NCBI GenBank assembly: GCA_036444495.1
Contig: JAZGBC010000059.1
Coordinates: 1-48,212 of the forward strand
Source: JAZGBC01 sp036444495
GTDB lineage: Bacteria; Pseudomonadota; Alphaproteobacteria; Kiloniellales; J153
Reading direction: 5' to 3'
Length of the DNA stretch: 48,212 bases
Below, piece by piece: positions 1 through 8,176 of the stretch (position 1 is the first letter of the stretch; each line of letters starts with the position of its first letter). The notes under the pieces were generated by a model. It saw nothing but the letters and a program-made list of their open reading frames with translations, searched no databases and had not been told where the DNA came from. A program made the translations under genes and the position numbers.

Positions 1-752
1 TTGAGGTCCTTCAGGTTGTCCCAGATGCGCCGGAACGAGACGGTGGCCTTCGACATCAATACCTCACCCTGGCTGGCCTCGATGGTCCACAGCATCTCGC
101 CGATGCCGTAGATGCCGATGGCGAGCACCAGGAAATTGATGCCGTGGTAAAAGCCGGTGAGATCGCCGAAGATCAATCTCGGCTCGCCACTGATGATATC
201 CAGCCCGACGGTACTGAGCACCATGCCGATCAAGATCGAAAACAAGGTCTTCGGAATGTCGTCACCGCCGAGCCCGATAAAAGTGGAGAAAGCCAAAACC
301 ATCAACGCGAAGGTCTCGGGCGGGCCGAAGGCCAAGGCCACTTCGGCGAGCGGCAGCGCGAACAGGGTGAACAGAACCACCGATATGGTGCCGCCCACGA
401 ACGACGCCACCGCCGCCGCCACCAGCGCCTTGTCGGCCTGGCCCTTGAGCGCCAGCGGGCGGCCATCGAAGGTCGTCGCCACCGCGGTCGACGCGCCGGG
501 AATCCCCAGCATGATCGACGAGATGGCGCCGCCATACATGGCGCCGTAATAAATTGCGGCGAGGAAGATGACCGCCGAGGTCGGCGGCACCAGGAAAGTC
601 ATCGGCAACAGAATCGCCACCCCGTTTACCGAACCCAGGCCCGGCATCGCGCCGATGAACAACCCGGCCACCACGCCGGCGACGACCAGCGCCAGGTTGA
701 GAGGTTCGAAAGCGATAACGAAACCGTCGATTAGGAGCCCAAGAACTTCCAT
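1..752 (-). CDS. tctA: TctA family tripartite tricarboxylate transporter permease, large subunit (3' end outside window)
   Basis: Large membrane subunit of a tripartite tricarboxylate transporter, which moves an organic anion across the inner membrane with ion symport. Reading leftwards from ATG at 752 gives an uninterrupted frame of about 250 codons beginning MEVLGLLIDGFVIAF. It contains the family-typical Gly-rich stretches GALFIGAMPGLG-like (here GLFIGAMPGLGSVNG), YYGAMYGGAISSIMLGIPG and AFSTFIGLGGDD, separated by hydrophobic segments. Full TctA proteins have about 500 residues, so roughly the second half lies beyond position 1. It is the third gene after tctC and tctB on the same strand, 100 bases downstream of tctB. 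The family assignment is firm; the substrate cannot be read from the sequence. Confidence 0.9.
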   Translation of the reverse strand, partial: MEVLGLLIDGFVIAFEPLNLALVVAGVVAGLFIGAMPGLGSVNGVAILLPMTFLVPPTSAVIFLAAIYYGAMYGGAISSIMLGIPGASTAVATTFDGRPLALKGQADKALVAAAVASFVGGTISVVLFTLFALPLAEVALAFGPPETFALMVLAFSTFIGLGGDDIPKTLFSILIGMVLSTVGLDIISGEPRLIFGDLTGFYHGINFLVLAIGIYGIGEMLWTIEASQGEVLMSKATVSFRRIWDNLKDL

Positions 753-852
753 TCGTCGTCAACCTTCAGGTACCGGTCGGGGGAGAATGCGCAACACGCC
801 TTTCCGTTCTCCGGCCCGGTTAGAGGGCTGCACCCGGCGGCCCAGGGAGCTC

Positions 853-1350
853 CTAATAAAAGAAATCGTAAAGCGGATAGAACAGCGGTTCGGTGAAACC
901 CTTGGGGAGGGTCTTCCTCAGGGCGATCTCGAAAAAGAAGAACGCTGCAATCGGCGTACAGAAAGCCAGCGCTCCGGTAATCATCCAACTGTGTCGGCCC
1001 AGGAATCGAATGTAGAAAATAAAGAAAAGGGGTATCGCCCCGTAGACGCCGATAATATGGATCAGGCCGATCATGACCGTCAGCGAACCGGCCACAAGCA
1101 GAAACCACTTGAGCACCTGCCGCGTCATAAAGGGCTCGGTCGACCGTGAAGGCGGGCTTGTCCTGGTAACCCAGCGTACGATCATCCAGAGGCAGCACAG
1201 CAGCATCCCCAAAGACAGCCAGAACGGAAACGCCCCACCGCCCGGACCCTCGTCGGGGATCCAGCCGATGGGGAGTTCCGTACTTTTCCACATCAGGTAC
1301 AGCGAGAAGAGTGCCATGAAGAGCGCCATGACGAACTCGGCAACGCGCAT
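853..1350 (-). CDS. tctB: TctB family tripartite tricarboxylate transporter small membrane subunit
   Basis: A 165-residue protein with about four hydrophobic membrane segments (near residues 5-20, 40-60, 80-105 and 120-145). This is the size and topology of the small TctB subunit, which pairs with TctA in the inner membrane. The motif IPDEGPGGGAFPFWLSLGM after the first segment resembles the conserved G-x-G-xFP loop of TctB proteins. It lies between tctC (47 bases upstream) and tctA on one strand, the usual tctCBA order. Sequence conservation in this family is low, so context contributes much of the call. Confidence 0.85.
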   Translation of the reverse strand: MRVAEFVMALFMALFSLYLMWKSTELPIGWIPDEGPGGGAFPFWLSLGMLLCCLWMIVRWVTRTSPPSRSTEPFMTRQVLKWFLLVAGSLTVMIGLIHIIGVYGAIPLFFIFYIRFLGRHSWMITGALAFCTPIAAFFFFEIALRKTLPKGFTEPLFYPLYDFFY

Positions 1351-1397
1351 GGCCGAAGCCCTACCCTATGTTCCCGACGTGTCGGGTTTGTGCCAGG

Positions 1398-2399
1398 CTA
1401 GTCGATCTCGCCCGCCGCCTTCAACATTTGGCGGTGTGCCTCACGCTCGGCAACGAAGTACTCGGTAAGCGCGCTGCCCGTCAACCAGCCGGGGATCAGG
1501 CCCTTCTTATTCAGATACTGCTGCCATTCATCGGACTTGTAGACCTTTTCGAAGACGCTCACGTAGAAGTCCTGAACGTCCTTGTCGATGCCCGCCGGTG
1601 CGATAACGCTGCGTTGCATGTAGTAGACCATGTCCGACCCGTAGCCGAGTTCCTCGAAGGTGGGAATTTCGCCGAAGCGTCCCTTCAGCTTGCCCTTCGG
1701 GGTGAAGCTGGCGAGAGGACGCGACTTTCCGGCCTCCCAAAAACCGGCTTGCTCGGACGGATTGTTGACGGTGGAGTCGATGTGCTTGCCGATCAGTTCC
1801 TTGGCAACCGTGCCGCCGCCCTTGTAGGGCACGTAGGTGACTTTGATGCCGAACTTCTTCTCGAGCATCCCGGTGACCAGGGAATCTTCCTGGCCCTTGC
1901 CGGTGCCACCCATCTTCCAGTTCGCTGCGCCTGCCGCCTTGACCGCGGCGACGTACTCGTCGACGGAAGTGATGCCGGAGTCGGTGGTCACCCACAGCTG
2001 GAACGTGTCCTCGGCCAAACGGGTGATCGGCGTGAACTCGGCAATATCGACACCGAGGCCGGGATTGCGCAGCGGCGTCGTGTAATAGCTGTTGAGCGTC
2101 GCCATGATTACGTGGGGATCGCCCGCGTGGTCCTTCAGATAGCGCAGGGCTTCGGCGCCCGAACCACCACCTTTATTGATCGGCACGAAGGGTTTCGATG
2201 ACAGGTTGTTTTTCTCAATGATGCCTTGGATGAAACGAGCCAGCCTGTCGGCACCACCGCCCTTGCCGGCCATGATGACGAACTCGACGGGCTTCTTCGG
2301 TTCCCAGCCCGCGGCGGCTTCCTTAGCCACCGAGACGAAGCTGAGGGCAACGCCGAGCGCGATGCCTAAACTCAGGATTTTCTTGGACAGCTCTCTCAC
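1398..2399 (-). CDS. tctC: TctC/Bug family periplasmic solute-binding protein
   Basis: Periplasmic binding protein of the tripartite tricarboxylate transporter (Bug family), which delivers a carboxylate to TctAB. I chose a GTG start at 2399 because GGGAGG lies 5 bases upstream; the product is 333 residues. The frame stays open further upstream, but those residues do not look like protein. The N-terminus VRELSKKILSLGIALGVALS, ending in AAAGWEPKKP, is a signal peptide. Family features are the opening KPVEFVIMAGKGGGADRLAR, the loop INKGGGSGAEALRYL, and VTYVPYKGGGTVAKELIGKHID. The missing Asp of the usual PGG-x-D motif and the AGKGGGAD variant hint at a ligand different from classical Bug proteins. 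First gene of the operon. Confidence 0.92.
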   Translation of the reverse strand: MRELSKKILSLGIALGVALSFVSVAKEAAAGWEPKKPVEFVIMAGKGGGADRLARFIQGIIEKNNLSSKPFVPINKGGGSGAEALRYLKDHAGDPHVIMATLNSYYTTPLRNPGLGVDIAEFTPITRLAEDTFQLWVTTDSGITSVDEYVAAVKAAGAANWKMGGTGKGQEDSLVTGMLEKKFGIKVTYVPYKGGGTVAKELIGKHIDSTVNNPSEQAGFWEAGKSRPLASFTPKGKLKGRFGEIPTFEELGYGSDMVYYMQRSVIAPAGIDKDVQDFYVSVFEKVYKSDEWQQYLNKKGLIPGWLTGSALTEYFVAEREAHRQMLKAAGEID

Positions 2400-2409
2400 A
2401 TTAACCTCC

Positions 2410-2447
2410 CTAGTGGCCGCGCCACGGACTAGTGGCCGTGCCGTGGA
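2410..2447. repeat. two tandem 19-bp repeats upstream of tctC
   Basis: Units CTAGTGGCCGCGCCACGGA (2410-2428) and CTAGTGGCCGTGCCGTGGA (2429-2447) stand head to tail and match at 16 of 19 bases. They begin 11 bases upstream of the tctC start, just before its ribosome-binding site. Their position in the leader fits an operator or a translation-control element, but no regulator is encoded nearby. Confidence 0.7.
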
Positions 2448-2671
2448 TTGTTGGGCGAGACTTATCGCTCCCGCCAAAACGTAATCCCATTATGGCTGAG
2501 GTGAGGGGTCACCCCACAACAGATTATTCGTTTCCGGCGGCGCCATGAACTCAAGAGTTCGTGCGCCGTGTCTGGGATTTTGTATACCAGCCGCACTTTA
2601 GGGGACACGTCCGCGATTGTACAGGGGGCATCGGCCCCAGACTCTCGGCTCCACCCGGCCCATCCGGCCGT

Positions 2672-3241
2672 TCAATCCTCGCCGGCCGGTTCCTCGGCCA
2701 GGCGGTGCCGGGTCATGAGCGGGATCTGCGCCAGCCCGAAAACGAGGGTCAGGCCGAGGATGCCGAAGACCTTGAAGCTCACCCAGACATCGGTCGACTG
2801 GGTGCGCCAAACCGCCTCGTTGAGCCCGGCCATGGCGATGAAAAAGAACGCAAAGCGCAGCGTCAGGCGCCGCCAGCCCGCCTCGTCCATGGCCCAGGCC
2901 GCGCCCAGGAGGGGCTTCAAGAGCGGCCGGCCCAGCGCCAGGCCGCCCAGGAGCACGGCAGCGAAGAGCGCCTGAACGATGGTGGGCTTCAATTTGATGA
3001 AGGTCTCGTCATTCAGCCACAAGGTCAGCCCGCCGAAAATTCCGACCACGACCGCGGTACATAGCGGCAGCCAGGGCACGCGCCGCGCAACCAGGAGCGA
3101 GAGCAGGATCGCCGCCGCCGTGGCCGCGATCAGCGCCGCGGTCGCGCTCATCAGGCCATAGCTCAGATAGGCGATGAAAAACACGGCCAGGGGCCCGTAT
3201 TCGACCGTGGGCTTGAGCCAGCGGGGTTTGCTTTCGGCCAT
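2672..3241 (-). CDS. yciB: inner membrane septation protein A homologue (YciB/IspA family)
   Basis: A 189-residue polytopic inner-membrane protein with about five hydrophobic segments. Matches to the YciB family are the N-terminal PTVEYGPLAVFFIAYLSYGL, the central LTLWLNDETFIKLKPTIVQALFA and the C-terminal VSFKVFGILGLTLVFGLAQ; F-I-K-x-K-P-T-I is a family hallmark. YciB proteins are linked to cell envelope and septum synthesis, and the homologue in Shigella is needed for intracellular spread. The length is normal. The gene stands alone, in the opposite direction to the downstream secreted-protein gene. The family call is secure; the molecular role is poorly defined even in model species. Confidence 0.9.
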   Translation of the reverse strand: MAESKPRWLKPTVEYGPLAVFFIAYLSYGLMSATAALIAATAAAILLSLLVARRVPWLPLCTAVVVGIFGGLTLWLNDETFIKLKPTIVQALFAAVLLGGLALGRPLLKPLLGAAWAMDEAGWRRLTLRFAFFFIAMAGLNEAVWRTQSTDVWVSFKVFGILGLTLVFGLAQIPLMTRHRLAEEPAGED

Positions 3242-3286
3242 GGGTCTCCTCGCGGCCCCGGAAAAAGACCAGGCAACGGCGCGCGG

Positions 3287-3344
3287 GGGGCCTTGCCGCC
3301 CTGACCCTAGCGCACGGGGCCTTGCTGCCCGGACCCTATCCCAG
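3287..3344. repeat. two tandem 29-bp repeats between yciB and the next gene
   Basis: Two head-to-tail 29-bp copies (3287-3315 and 3316-3344), each starting GGGGCCTTGC. They match at 21 of the first 23 bases and then diverge. They lie in the 200-base gap between the divergent yciB and the secreted-protein gene. No other feature was recognised there. Confidence 0.6.
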
Positions 3345-3443
3345 GGCCCTACCCCGCGTCACGGCCCAGGTTGCCCTTGGGCCCGGGCCAACGGTCCTGC
3401 TAATCTATGGCTCAAGAAACGAGGGACAGGGAGAGGACAGGGA

Positions 3444-5129
3444 GTGTCCAGTCAAGCAGTCTTAAACATCAAGCCGCGCGGGAGCCGCGCGCGGGGCCTC
3501 CGCGTCCTGGGCTGCGCCGCCGCGCTCAGCCTCGCGCTCGCCGCTCAGGCGTTCGCCGCCGGGCCGCGGGAGGTGGTCGGCTTTGCGGATAGCGATCGCG
3601 GCGGAGCCTCGAAGACCTGGGAGCTCCCCTTGGGACAACCCTATCTCTACGTGCCCTTTGTCGGTGACGACCTGGGGGGCGCGGTCAAGGCGCTCGACGT
3701 GGGCCCGGACCTGGGGGTGGCGCTGTTCCAGCGCGCCTTCTTCGCCTCGCGGGACGTGGGCTGCACGCCGGCCCTGGGCACCGACGCCCATCCGGAGCTC
3801 GAGTGGCTGGGCGCGACGGCGCGCTTCGAGCCCGGCTCGGGGCGCGAGGCGGGCGACGCCGCCGAGGTCCATCCCAAGACCGGCGGCTACAGCTCGCTCA
3901 TCATCTATCAGAAGACCCTGGGCCCGCCGCCCGGGCTTCTGCTGCTCGACCGGCGGCGGCGGAGCGGTTTCGGCTGCCGCAACGCCCTGCACAAGACCTT
4001 CTTCAACCGGCTCTTCGTGCCCGTGGCCGCCCCGCCCGCGGCGCGGCGCTGCTTCGACCTCGCCGGCGCCTACCGGGTCGAGGGCTCGGAGCAGAAGGTC
4101 CTGCAGTTCAATTTCAGCGACCGCTTCGTACTGCTTCAGCCCCAGGACCTGAGCGAACGCTACGCAGGTGTCGCGCACCGCTTCACGGTTTCGCTGTTCG
4201 ATGACCTGGGTTGCCGCGGCCAGGGCCTGAGCTTCAAATCCGCCGCCGTGACCAGCCGGGGCGTCCGTCTCGATTCCTACGAGTTCCGGGACCGGGCCCG
4301 CTCGGTGCTGATCTCTTACGAGAGCGGGGCGCTCTCGCCCTACCTCAAGATTGTCCCGCCGGCAGCACCGGCCATCGCCGAGGCCGCCCCGCCCGCGCCC
4401 AAGCCCGAGCCCCAGACCGCGGCGGCCGAGACCGCGCCGCCCGCACCCGAGCCCGAGCCCCAGACCGCGGCGGCCGAGACCGCGCCGCCCGCACCCGAGC
4501 CCAAGCCCCAGACCGCGGCGGCCGAGACCGCGCCCGAGCCGCCTGTGGCAAAGCCCATTCAGCCCGCCGCGCCGCCCGAGACCGCTGCGGCCGAACCCGC
4601 GGCCCCTCGGCCAAAGGTCGCCCCGCCCGGACAGCCCGAAGCGGAGATCATCTGGGCCGAGCCCGCCAAGGGCGCGCCCGCCCAGCCCGAAGCCGCCACG
4701 GTCCAGGAGGCCAAGGCCGTGCCTACGCCAGCGGCGAGCCCCGAACCCCCAGCGGCCAAGGCAAAGATCTTCGAGCCGGCACCGGCCAAGACCGAGCCCG
4801 CCCCCGGCCAGATTCAGCTGGCCATGCCCAAGCTGGAGCCCAAGGTGGTGCCCGAGGTTAAGCCGGGCACGAGCGCTTCGGTGGCGAGCCAGACCTTCAT
4901 CTTCCCGGTGCACGAGATCTACCGGCTCAATTTCTGCTTCAACTGGGACAAGGATTGCGGCGAGCCCGCGGCCCAGGCCTGGTGCAAGGTGCGCGGCTTC
5001 AACCGGGCCGCGGCCTGGACCGTGGACGAGAACATCGGCTCGCTCTTTCCCACCATCGTCCTGGGGGAGAACCGGGTCTGCGCCAAGTTCGTCTGCGACG
5101 GATTCCAGGAAATCACCTGCGCCAAGTAG
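3444..5129 (+). CDS. secreted protein: crystallin-like N-terminal region, Pro/Ala repeat linker, six-Cys C-terminal domain
   Basis: I do not recognise a named gene. The GTG start at 3444 is chosen because a purine-rich GAGAGG site precedes it and a signal peptide follows (GCAAALSLALAAQAFAAG); the 561-residue product should be exported. Residues about 40-300 have paired beta-like segments with Asp/Gly-rich turns (for example FVGDDLGGAVKALDVG and FDDLGCRGQGLSF). These are suggestive, not proof, of beta/gamma-crystallin-like repeats. Residues about 310-480 are a Pro/Ala/Glu-rich linker with three perfect-register 16-residue repeats. The last 70 residues hold six cysteines in a CF-x5-CG-x6-WC ... 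VC-x3-FVCDGF-x3-TC pattern. This suggests a disulfide-bonded module found at the ends of bacterial exported proteins. Likely periplasmic or cell-surface. The opposite strand is also open over most of the gene but is a codon-bias shadow. Confidence 0.72.
   Translation: MSSQAVLNIKPRGSRARGLRVLGCAAALSLALAAQAFAAGPREVVGFADSDRGGASKTWELPLGQPYLYVPFVGDDLGGAVKALDVGPDLGVALFQRAFFASRDVGCTPALGTDAHPELEWLGATARFEPGSGREAGDAAEVHPKTGGYSSLIIYQKTLGPPPGLLLLDRRRRSGFGCRNALHKTFFNRLFVPVAAPPAARRCFDLAGAYRVEGSEQKVLQFNFSDRFVLLQPQDLSERYAGVAHRFTVSLFDDLGCRGQGLSFKSAAVTSRGVRLDSYEFRDRARSVLISYESGALSPYLKIVPPAAPAIAEAAPPAPKPEPQTAAAETAPPAPEPEPQTAAAETAPPAPEPKPQTAAAETAPEPPVAKPIQPAAPPETAAAEPAAPRPKVAPPGQPEAEIIWAEPAKGAPAQPEAATVQEAKAVPTPAASPEPPAAKAKIFEPAPAKTEPAPGQIQLAMPKLEPKVVPEVKPGTSASVASQTFIFPVHEIYRLNFCFNWDKDCGEPAAQAWCKVRGFNRAAAWTVDENIGSLFPTIVLGENRVCAKFVCDGFQEITCAK
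4386..4529 (+). repeat. three tandem 48-bp coding repeats (16-residue Pro/Ala units)
   Basis: Three head-to-tail 48-bp units at 4386-4433, 4434-4481 and 4482-4529 encode APPAPKPEPQTAAAET, APPAPEPEPQTAAAET and APPAPEPKPQTAAAET. Only charged positions vary (K/E). They lie in the flexible linker of the secreted protein, and their number is likely to vary between strains. Confidence 0.92.
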
Positions 5130-5328
5130 TTGCACGGCCACCCCCCCGACTCGTCTTGATTCTGGCCAAGGCACTGAAACGCCCGGCAGATACGGGCACC
5201 CCGGCCACAACCAGGCCGATTGCATCAAATTCGAGACGAATATTGCCTTGGCGCGCTTAACCCTTTGGCAAGTGTGGCTGGGCGAAAATGCCTAATCGTA
5301 TCAAGAAGATCAACCAGGGAGCACAGGA

Positions 5329-5748
5329 GTGTCACAAGCCTCAAACCCCGCCATCGAGCAGCAGGGACTTATCAAGACCGACTTCAACCCGGCGCCGGCC
5401 TCACAGGCCCGGGAGGCAGATAGTTCGACCGACGCCTTTCTCGAACACTATTTCAAGCGCATAAACCCCGAGACCGCCGCCAGTTTCACCGGAGAGCAAC
5501 GCGATGCGATCAAAGCCATGTTCGGCGCGCGCGGCATCGCCAAGCACTCGCTCGAGCTACGGCGCTCGGTTCCCTTCGGCAAGCGGCGCTTTTATCTGGT
5601 CTTCCTGATGGGACCGGAACGGCGTGCCTTCTCGCGCCTCTACAGCCAGGGAGCCATCTCCAAGCCCTTCAACGCGCTGTTTTATATCGGGCTCGGGGCG
5701 CTCTGCCTGGCGCCGGTTCTTCTGCTGCTCTACGGCTCGTACTTCTAA
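5329..5748 (+). CDS. hypothetical protein with C-terminal membrane anchor
   Basis: A 139-residue protein from a GTG start at 5329 with GGGAGCACAGGA just upstream. Residues 1-50 look disordered. The central part (residues about 75-105) has the basic pattern LELRRSVPFGKRRFYLVFLMGPERR, seen in uncharacterised short proteins whose anchored forms carry a GPERR-type motif. Residues about 117-137 form one hydrophobic segment (FYIGLGALCLAPVLLLLYGSYF), giving a tail-anchored topology with the body in the cytoplasm. It lies 199 bases after the secreted-protein gene on the same strand and may or may not be co-transcribed. No function is assigned. Confidence 0.68.
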   Translation: MSQASNPAIEQQGLIKTDFNPAPASQAREADSSTDAFLEHYFKRINPETAASFTGEQRDAIKAMFGARGIAKHSLELRRSVPFGKRRFYLVFLMGPERRAFSRLYSQGAISKPFNALFYIGLGALCLAPVLLLLYGSYF

Positions 5749-5796
5749 AGCCCGCCATCTATCACGGCGTTTTACGGCCCTCCCGGGATCGGGCGG

Positions 5797-7287
5797 CTAG
5801 CCCGAGAGCTTGCGGATCGTCTCGGAGGTCGAATGGCCGGGCGTGAGTTCGGCCAGCAGCACCCGGCCGCCGTGGGCTTTCACGATATCGGCGCCCACCA
5901 CCTGATCCTCGCGATAATCCGCGCCCTTGATCAGTACATCGGGCTTCAAGGCCTCGATCAGCTTGATGGGGGTTTCCTCGGAAAAGACCACCACCAGGTC
6001 CACGCTGGCGAGCGAGGCCAGCACCGCGGCGCGCGCGGCCTCGGCCTGCACAGGCCGCCCCGCACCCTTGAGGCGCTGGACCGAGGCGTCGCTGTTGAGC
6101 CCCACGATCAGATAGTCGCAAGCGCCCCGCGCCTGCTCGAAGAGCGAGATGTGACCCGGATGCAGCAGGTCGAAACAGCCGTTGGTGAAGCCCACCACCA
6201 GTCCGGCCTCGCGCCAGCGCGCCGCCTGCGCGACCACCGTCTCGAAATCCACCACCTTGGCCTCGGCCGCCATCAGGTCCGAGGCAAGCAGCGACCGGCG
6301 CAACTCGTCCCGGCCCACCACGGCGGTGCCCAGCTTGCCCACCACGATACCCGCCGCCGCATTGGCCAGACGCGCCGAATCCTCGAGCCCGATGCCAGCG
6401 GCCAAGCCCGCCGCCAGCACCGCGGCCACCGTATCCCCGGCGCCGGAGACATCGTAGACCTCCCGCCCGGAGGCTGGAATATGCCAGGTATCCACTGTGC
6501 TCCGATCGGCCCGAGTGGCGACCAGGGTCATACCCCGTTCGCTACGCGTGGCGAGCACCGCCGCCACCCCGGCGTCCTCGATAAGCGCCCGGGCCGCGGC
6601 GACCACTTCGTCATCCTCGCCCGTGGGCAGGCCGGTGGCCTCGGCGAGCTCGCGCCGGTTCGGCGTGACCAGGCTCGCGCCCCGGTAAAGGCCGTAGTCA
6701 CGGCCCTTGGGATCGACCACGACCGGGCAGCCGGCCTCCCCGGCCGCCGCAATCAGCGCGCGGATCGTTACGTCGTCGAGCACACCCTTGCCGTAGTCGG
6801 AGAGCACCAAGGCCCCCACGGGTTTCTCGCCGTCCAGGAGCCGGGCACAGACGGCCTCCAGGACCTGTCCCGCCACGTCGGGCGCCAGCGCCCCACGCGT
6901 CTCGCGGTCGGCACGCAGGAGCTGCTGGCCGGCGGCGATGTAACGTTCCTTGATGGTGGTCGGGCGGTTGGGCGCCTGAATCAGCCCGTCCTCCGCGCCC
7001 GGCAGATCGCCCGCCAACTCGGCCAGACGGGCGCCGGCAGCATCCTCGCCAATGACGGCGACGAGAGCCCCGGCCACCCCGAGGGCGGAGAGGTTGCGCA
7101 GCACGTTGCCGGCCCCGCCCAGCATGACCGCCTCGCGCTCCACCCGGAGCACCGGGACCGGACCCTCGGGGGAGACCCGGTCCACCGCCCCGTAGACGAA
7201 GCGGTCGAGCATGACATCGCCCACGATCAGCACCCGGGCCTGGGCGAGAGCCTCCAGCCGGGCCGCCAGGTCCGCGCCATCGGTCAT
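5797..7287 (-). CDS. hldE: bifunctional D-glycero-beta-D-manno-heptose-7-phosphate kinase / heptose-1-phosphate adenylyltransferase
   Basis: Makes ADP-heptose for the lipopolysaccharide inner core. The N-terminal ribokinase-like domain phosphorylates heptose 7-phosphate and the C-terminal nucleotidyltransferase domain adds AMP. ATG at 7287 is preferred over an in-frame start 27 bases upstream because GGAGG lies 9-10 bases before it; the product is 496 residues, near the usual 475. Kinase signatures are VGDVMLDRFVYG, MLGGAGNVLRN, LSDYGKGVL, TPNRRELAEA and VSGAGDTVAA (catalytic Asp). The C-terminal domain, from about residue 350, has FTNGCFDLLHPGHISLFEQA, with the HxGH nucleotide-binding motif. 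It lies 37 bases downstream of gmhA, the preceding pathway step. Confidence 0.96.
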   Translation of the reverse strand: MTDGADLAARLEALAQARVLIVGDVMLDRFVYGAVDRVSPEGPVPVLRVEREAVMLGGAGNVLRNLSALGVAGALVAVIGEDAAGARLAELAGDLPGAEDGLIQAPNRPTTIKERYIAAGQQLLRADRETRGALAPDVAGQVLEAVCARLLDGEKPVGALVLSDYGKGVLDDVTIRALIAAAGEAGCPVVVDPKGRDYGLYRGASLVTPNRRELAEATGLPTGEDDEVVAAARALIEDAGVAAVLATRSERGMTLVATRADRSTVDTWHIPASGREVYDVSGAGDTVAAVLAAGLAAGIGLEDSARLANAAAGIVVGKLGTAVVGRDELRRSLLASDLMAAEAKVVDFETVVAQAARWREAGLVVGFTNGCFDLLHPGHISLFEQARGACDYLIVGLNSDASVQRLKGAGRPVQAEAARAAVLASLASVDLVVVFSEETPIKLIEALKPDVLIKGADYREDQVVGADIVKAHGGRVLLAELTPGHSTSETIRKLSG

Positions 7288-7324
7288 TCCGTCAGAGCCT
7301 CCATGCCTATCCACCGCCCAGCCA

Positions 7325-7912
7325 TCATACCAGTCCCAGCTCCTGCTCCAGCGCCCCGCAGAGCATCTGTCCCAGAGTAATGTGCATTTCCTGGATCCGC
7401 GCGGTGCTTTCGGAAGGCACGATCAGGAGCGGATCGGCCAGGCCCTTGAGATCGCCGCCGTCCCGCCCGGCGAGCGCCGCCGCCACGAGCCCCAGCTCGC
7501 GGGCGGCTTCGAGCCCCAGGATCACGTTGCGGCTCTTACCCGAGGTGGTGATCCCCAGGGCCACGTCCCCCGGCTTCCCCAGCGCCCTGATCTGGCGGGC
7601 GAAGAGCTGGTCGAAACCCAGGTCATTGCCGATGGCGGTGAGTGCCGAGCTGTCCGTGGTCAGCGCCAGGCCCGCGATAGGCGCCCGGTCGCTCAGGTAG
7701 CGCACGCTGAGTTCGGTGGCCAAGTGCTGGGCGTCGGCCGCGCTGCCGCCATTGCCGAAAAAGAGGATCTTGCCGCCCGCCTCCAGCGCCCGGGCCGAGA
7801 CCTGGACCAGGCGCGCGAAGGGTCCGGCCAGGGCCTCGCCCACCGCCGCCGCGACGGCGGCGTGCTCCGCCATCTCGGCATGGAAATAGCCGTCCAGATC
7901 GATCCCGCCCAA
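7325..7912 (-). CDS. gmhA: phosphoheptose isomerase (sedoheptulose 7-phosphate isomerase)
   Basis: Converts sedoheptulose 7-phosphate to D-glycero-D-manno-heptose 7-phosphate, the first step to ADP-heptose, in the cytoplasm. The 195-residue length is standard. The SIS fold shows FFGNGGSAADAQHLATELSVRY, ALTTDSSALTAIGND, GITTSGKSRNV and the C-terminal EMHITLGQMLCGALE helix. The start is TTG at 7912, with purine-rich GGGGGG and AAGG just upstream. An internal ATG 13 codons later would remove the first helix expected in the family, so the TTG is preferred. It heads a two-gene unit with hldE. Confidence 0.95.
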   Translation of the reverse strand: MGGIDLDGYFHAEMAEHAAVAAAVGEALAGPFARLVQVSARALEAGGKILFFGNGGSAADAQHLATELSVRYLSDRAPIAGLALTTDSSALTAIGNDLGFDQLFARQIRALGKPGDVALGITTSGKSRNVILGLEAARELGLVAAALAGRDGGDLKGLADPLLIVPSESTARIQEMHITLGQMLCGALEQELGLV

Positions 7913-8050
7913 GGCCTTGAGCCCCCCTGCGCTTTGTCCGCCGCTTCGCCTAGTCTACCCACCCGGAGGGCGCAAGCGAAATTCCTCTGGAAGAAGGTCC
8001 TCGGGAGCCTGGCGGATCGCGCCCGGAGCCGGGAAATGAACCGCTTTTCC

Positions 8051-8085
8051 CATGCCGTGAGGGCAGGGCTCCCACGGGCGGCATG
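8051..8085 (+). other. inverted repeat in the speD leader
   Basis: CATGCCG (8051-8057) and CGGCATG (8079-8085) are perfect inverted arms around a GC-rich 21-base loop that can pair further (GTGAGGG with CCCAC). The structure lies about 90 bases upstream of speD in the 264-base gap shared with the divergent gmhA. It could be a leader hairpin, but no known riboswitch motif was recognised. Confidence 0.4.
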
Positions 8086-8176
8086 CATGGTGATTCTGCT
8101 TGCAATTTGCCCTGAGATTCAGCATATCGGGCCGCCCAGACGTATCTGGTCATCTGCTGCTTGGGGAGGACGGGTG

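Noticed and set aside
3462..5228. Minus-strand open frame of 588 codons opposite the secreted-protein gene
   Set aside because: Its translation is a low-complexity Gly/Leu/Arg series produced by high third-position GC. The plus strand has a signal peptide, a start site and a cysteine domain.
7913..8176. Promoter TTGCAA/CATATC upstream of speD
   Set aside because: The spacing is 17 bases but the -10 matches only 3 of 6 positions, too weak to annotate.
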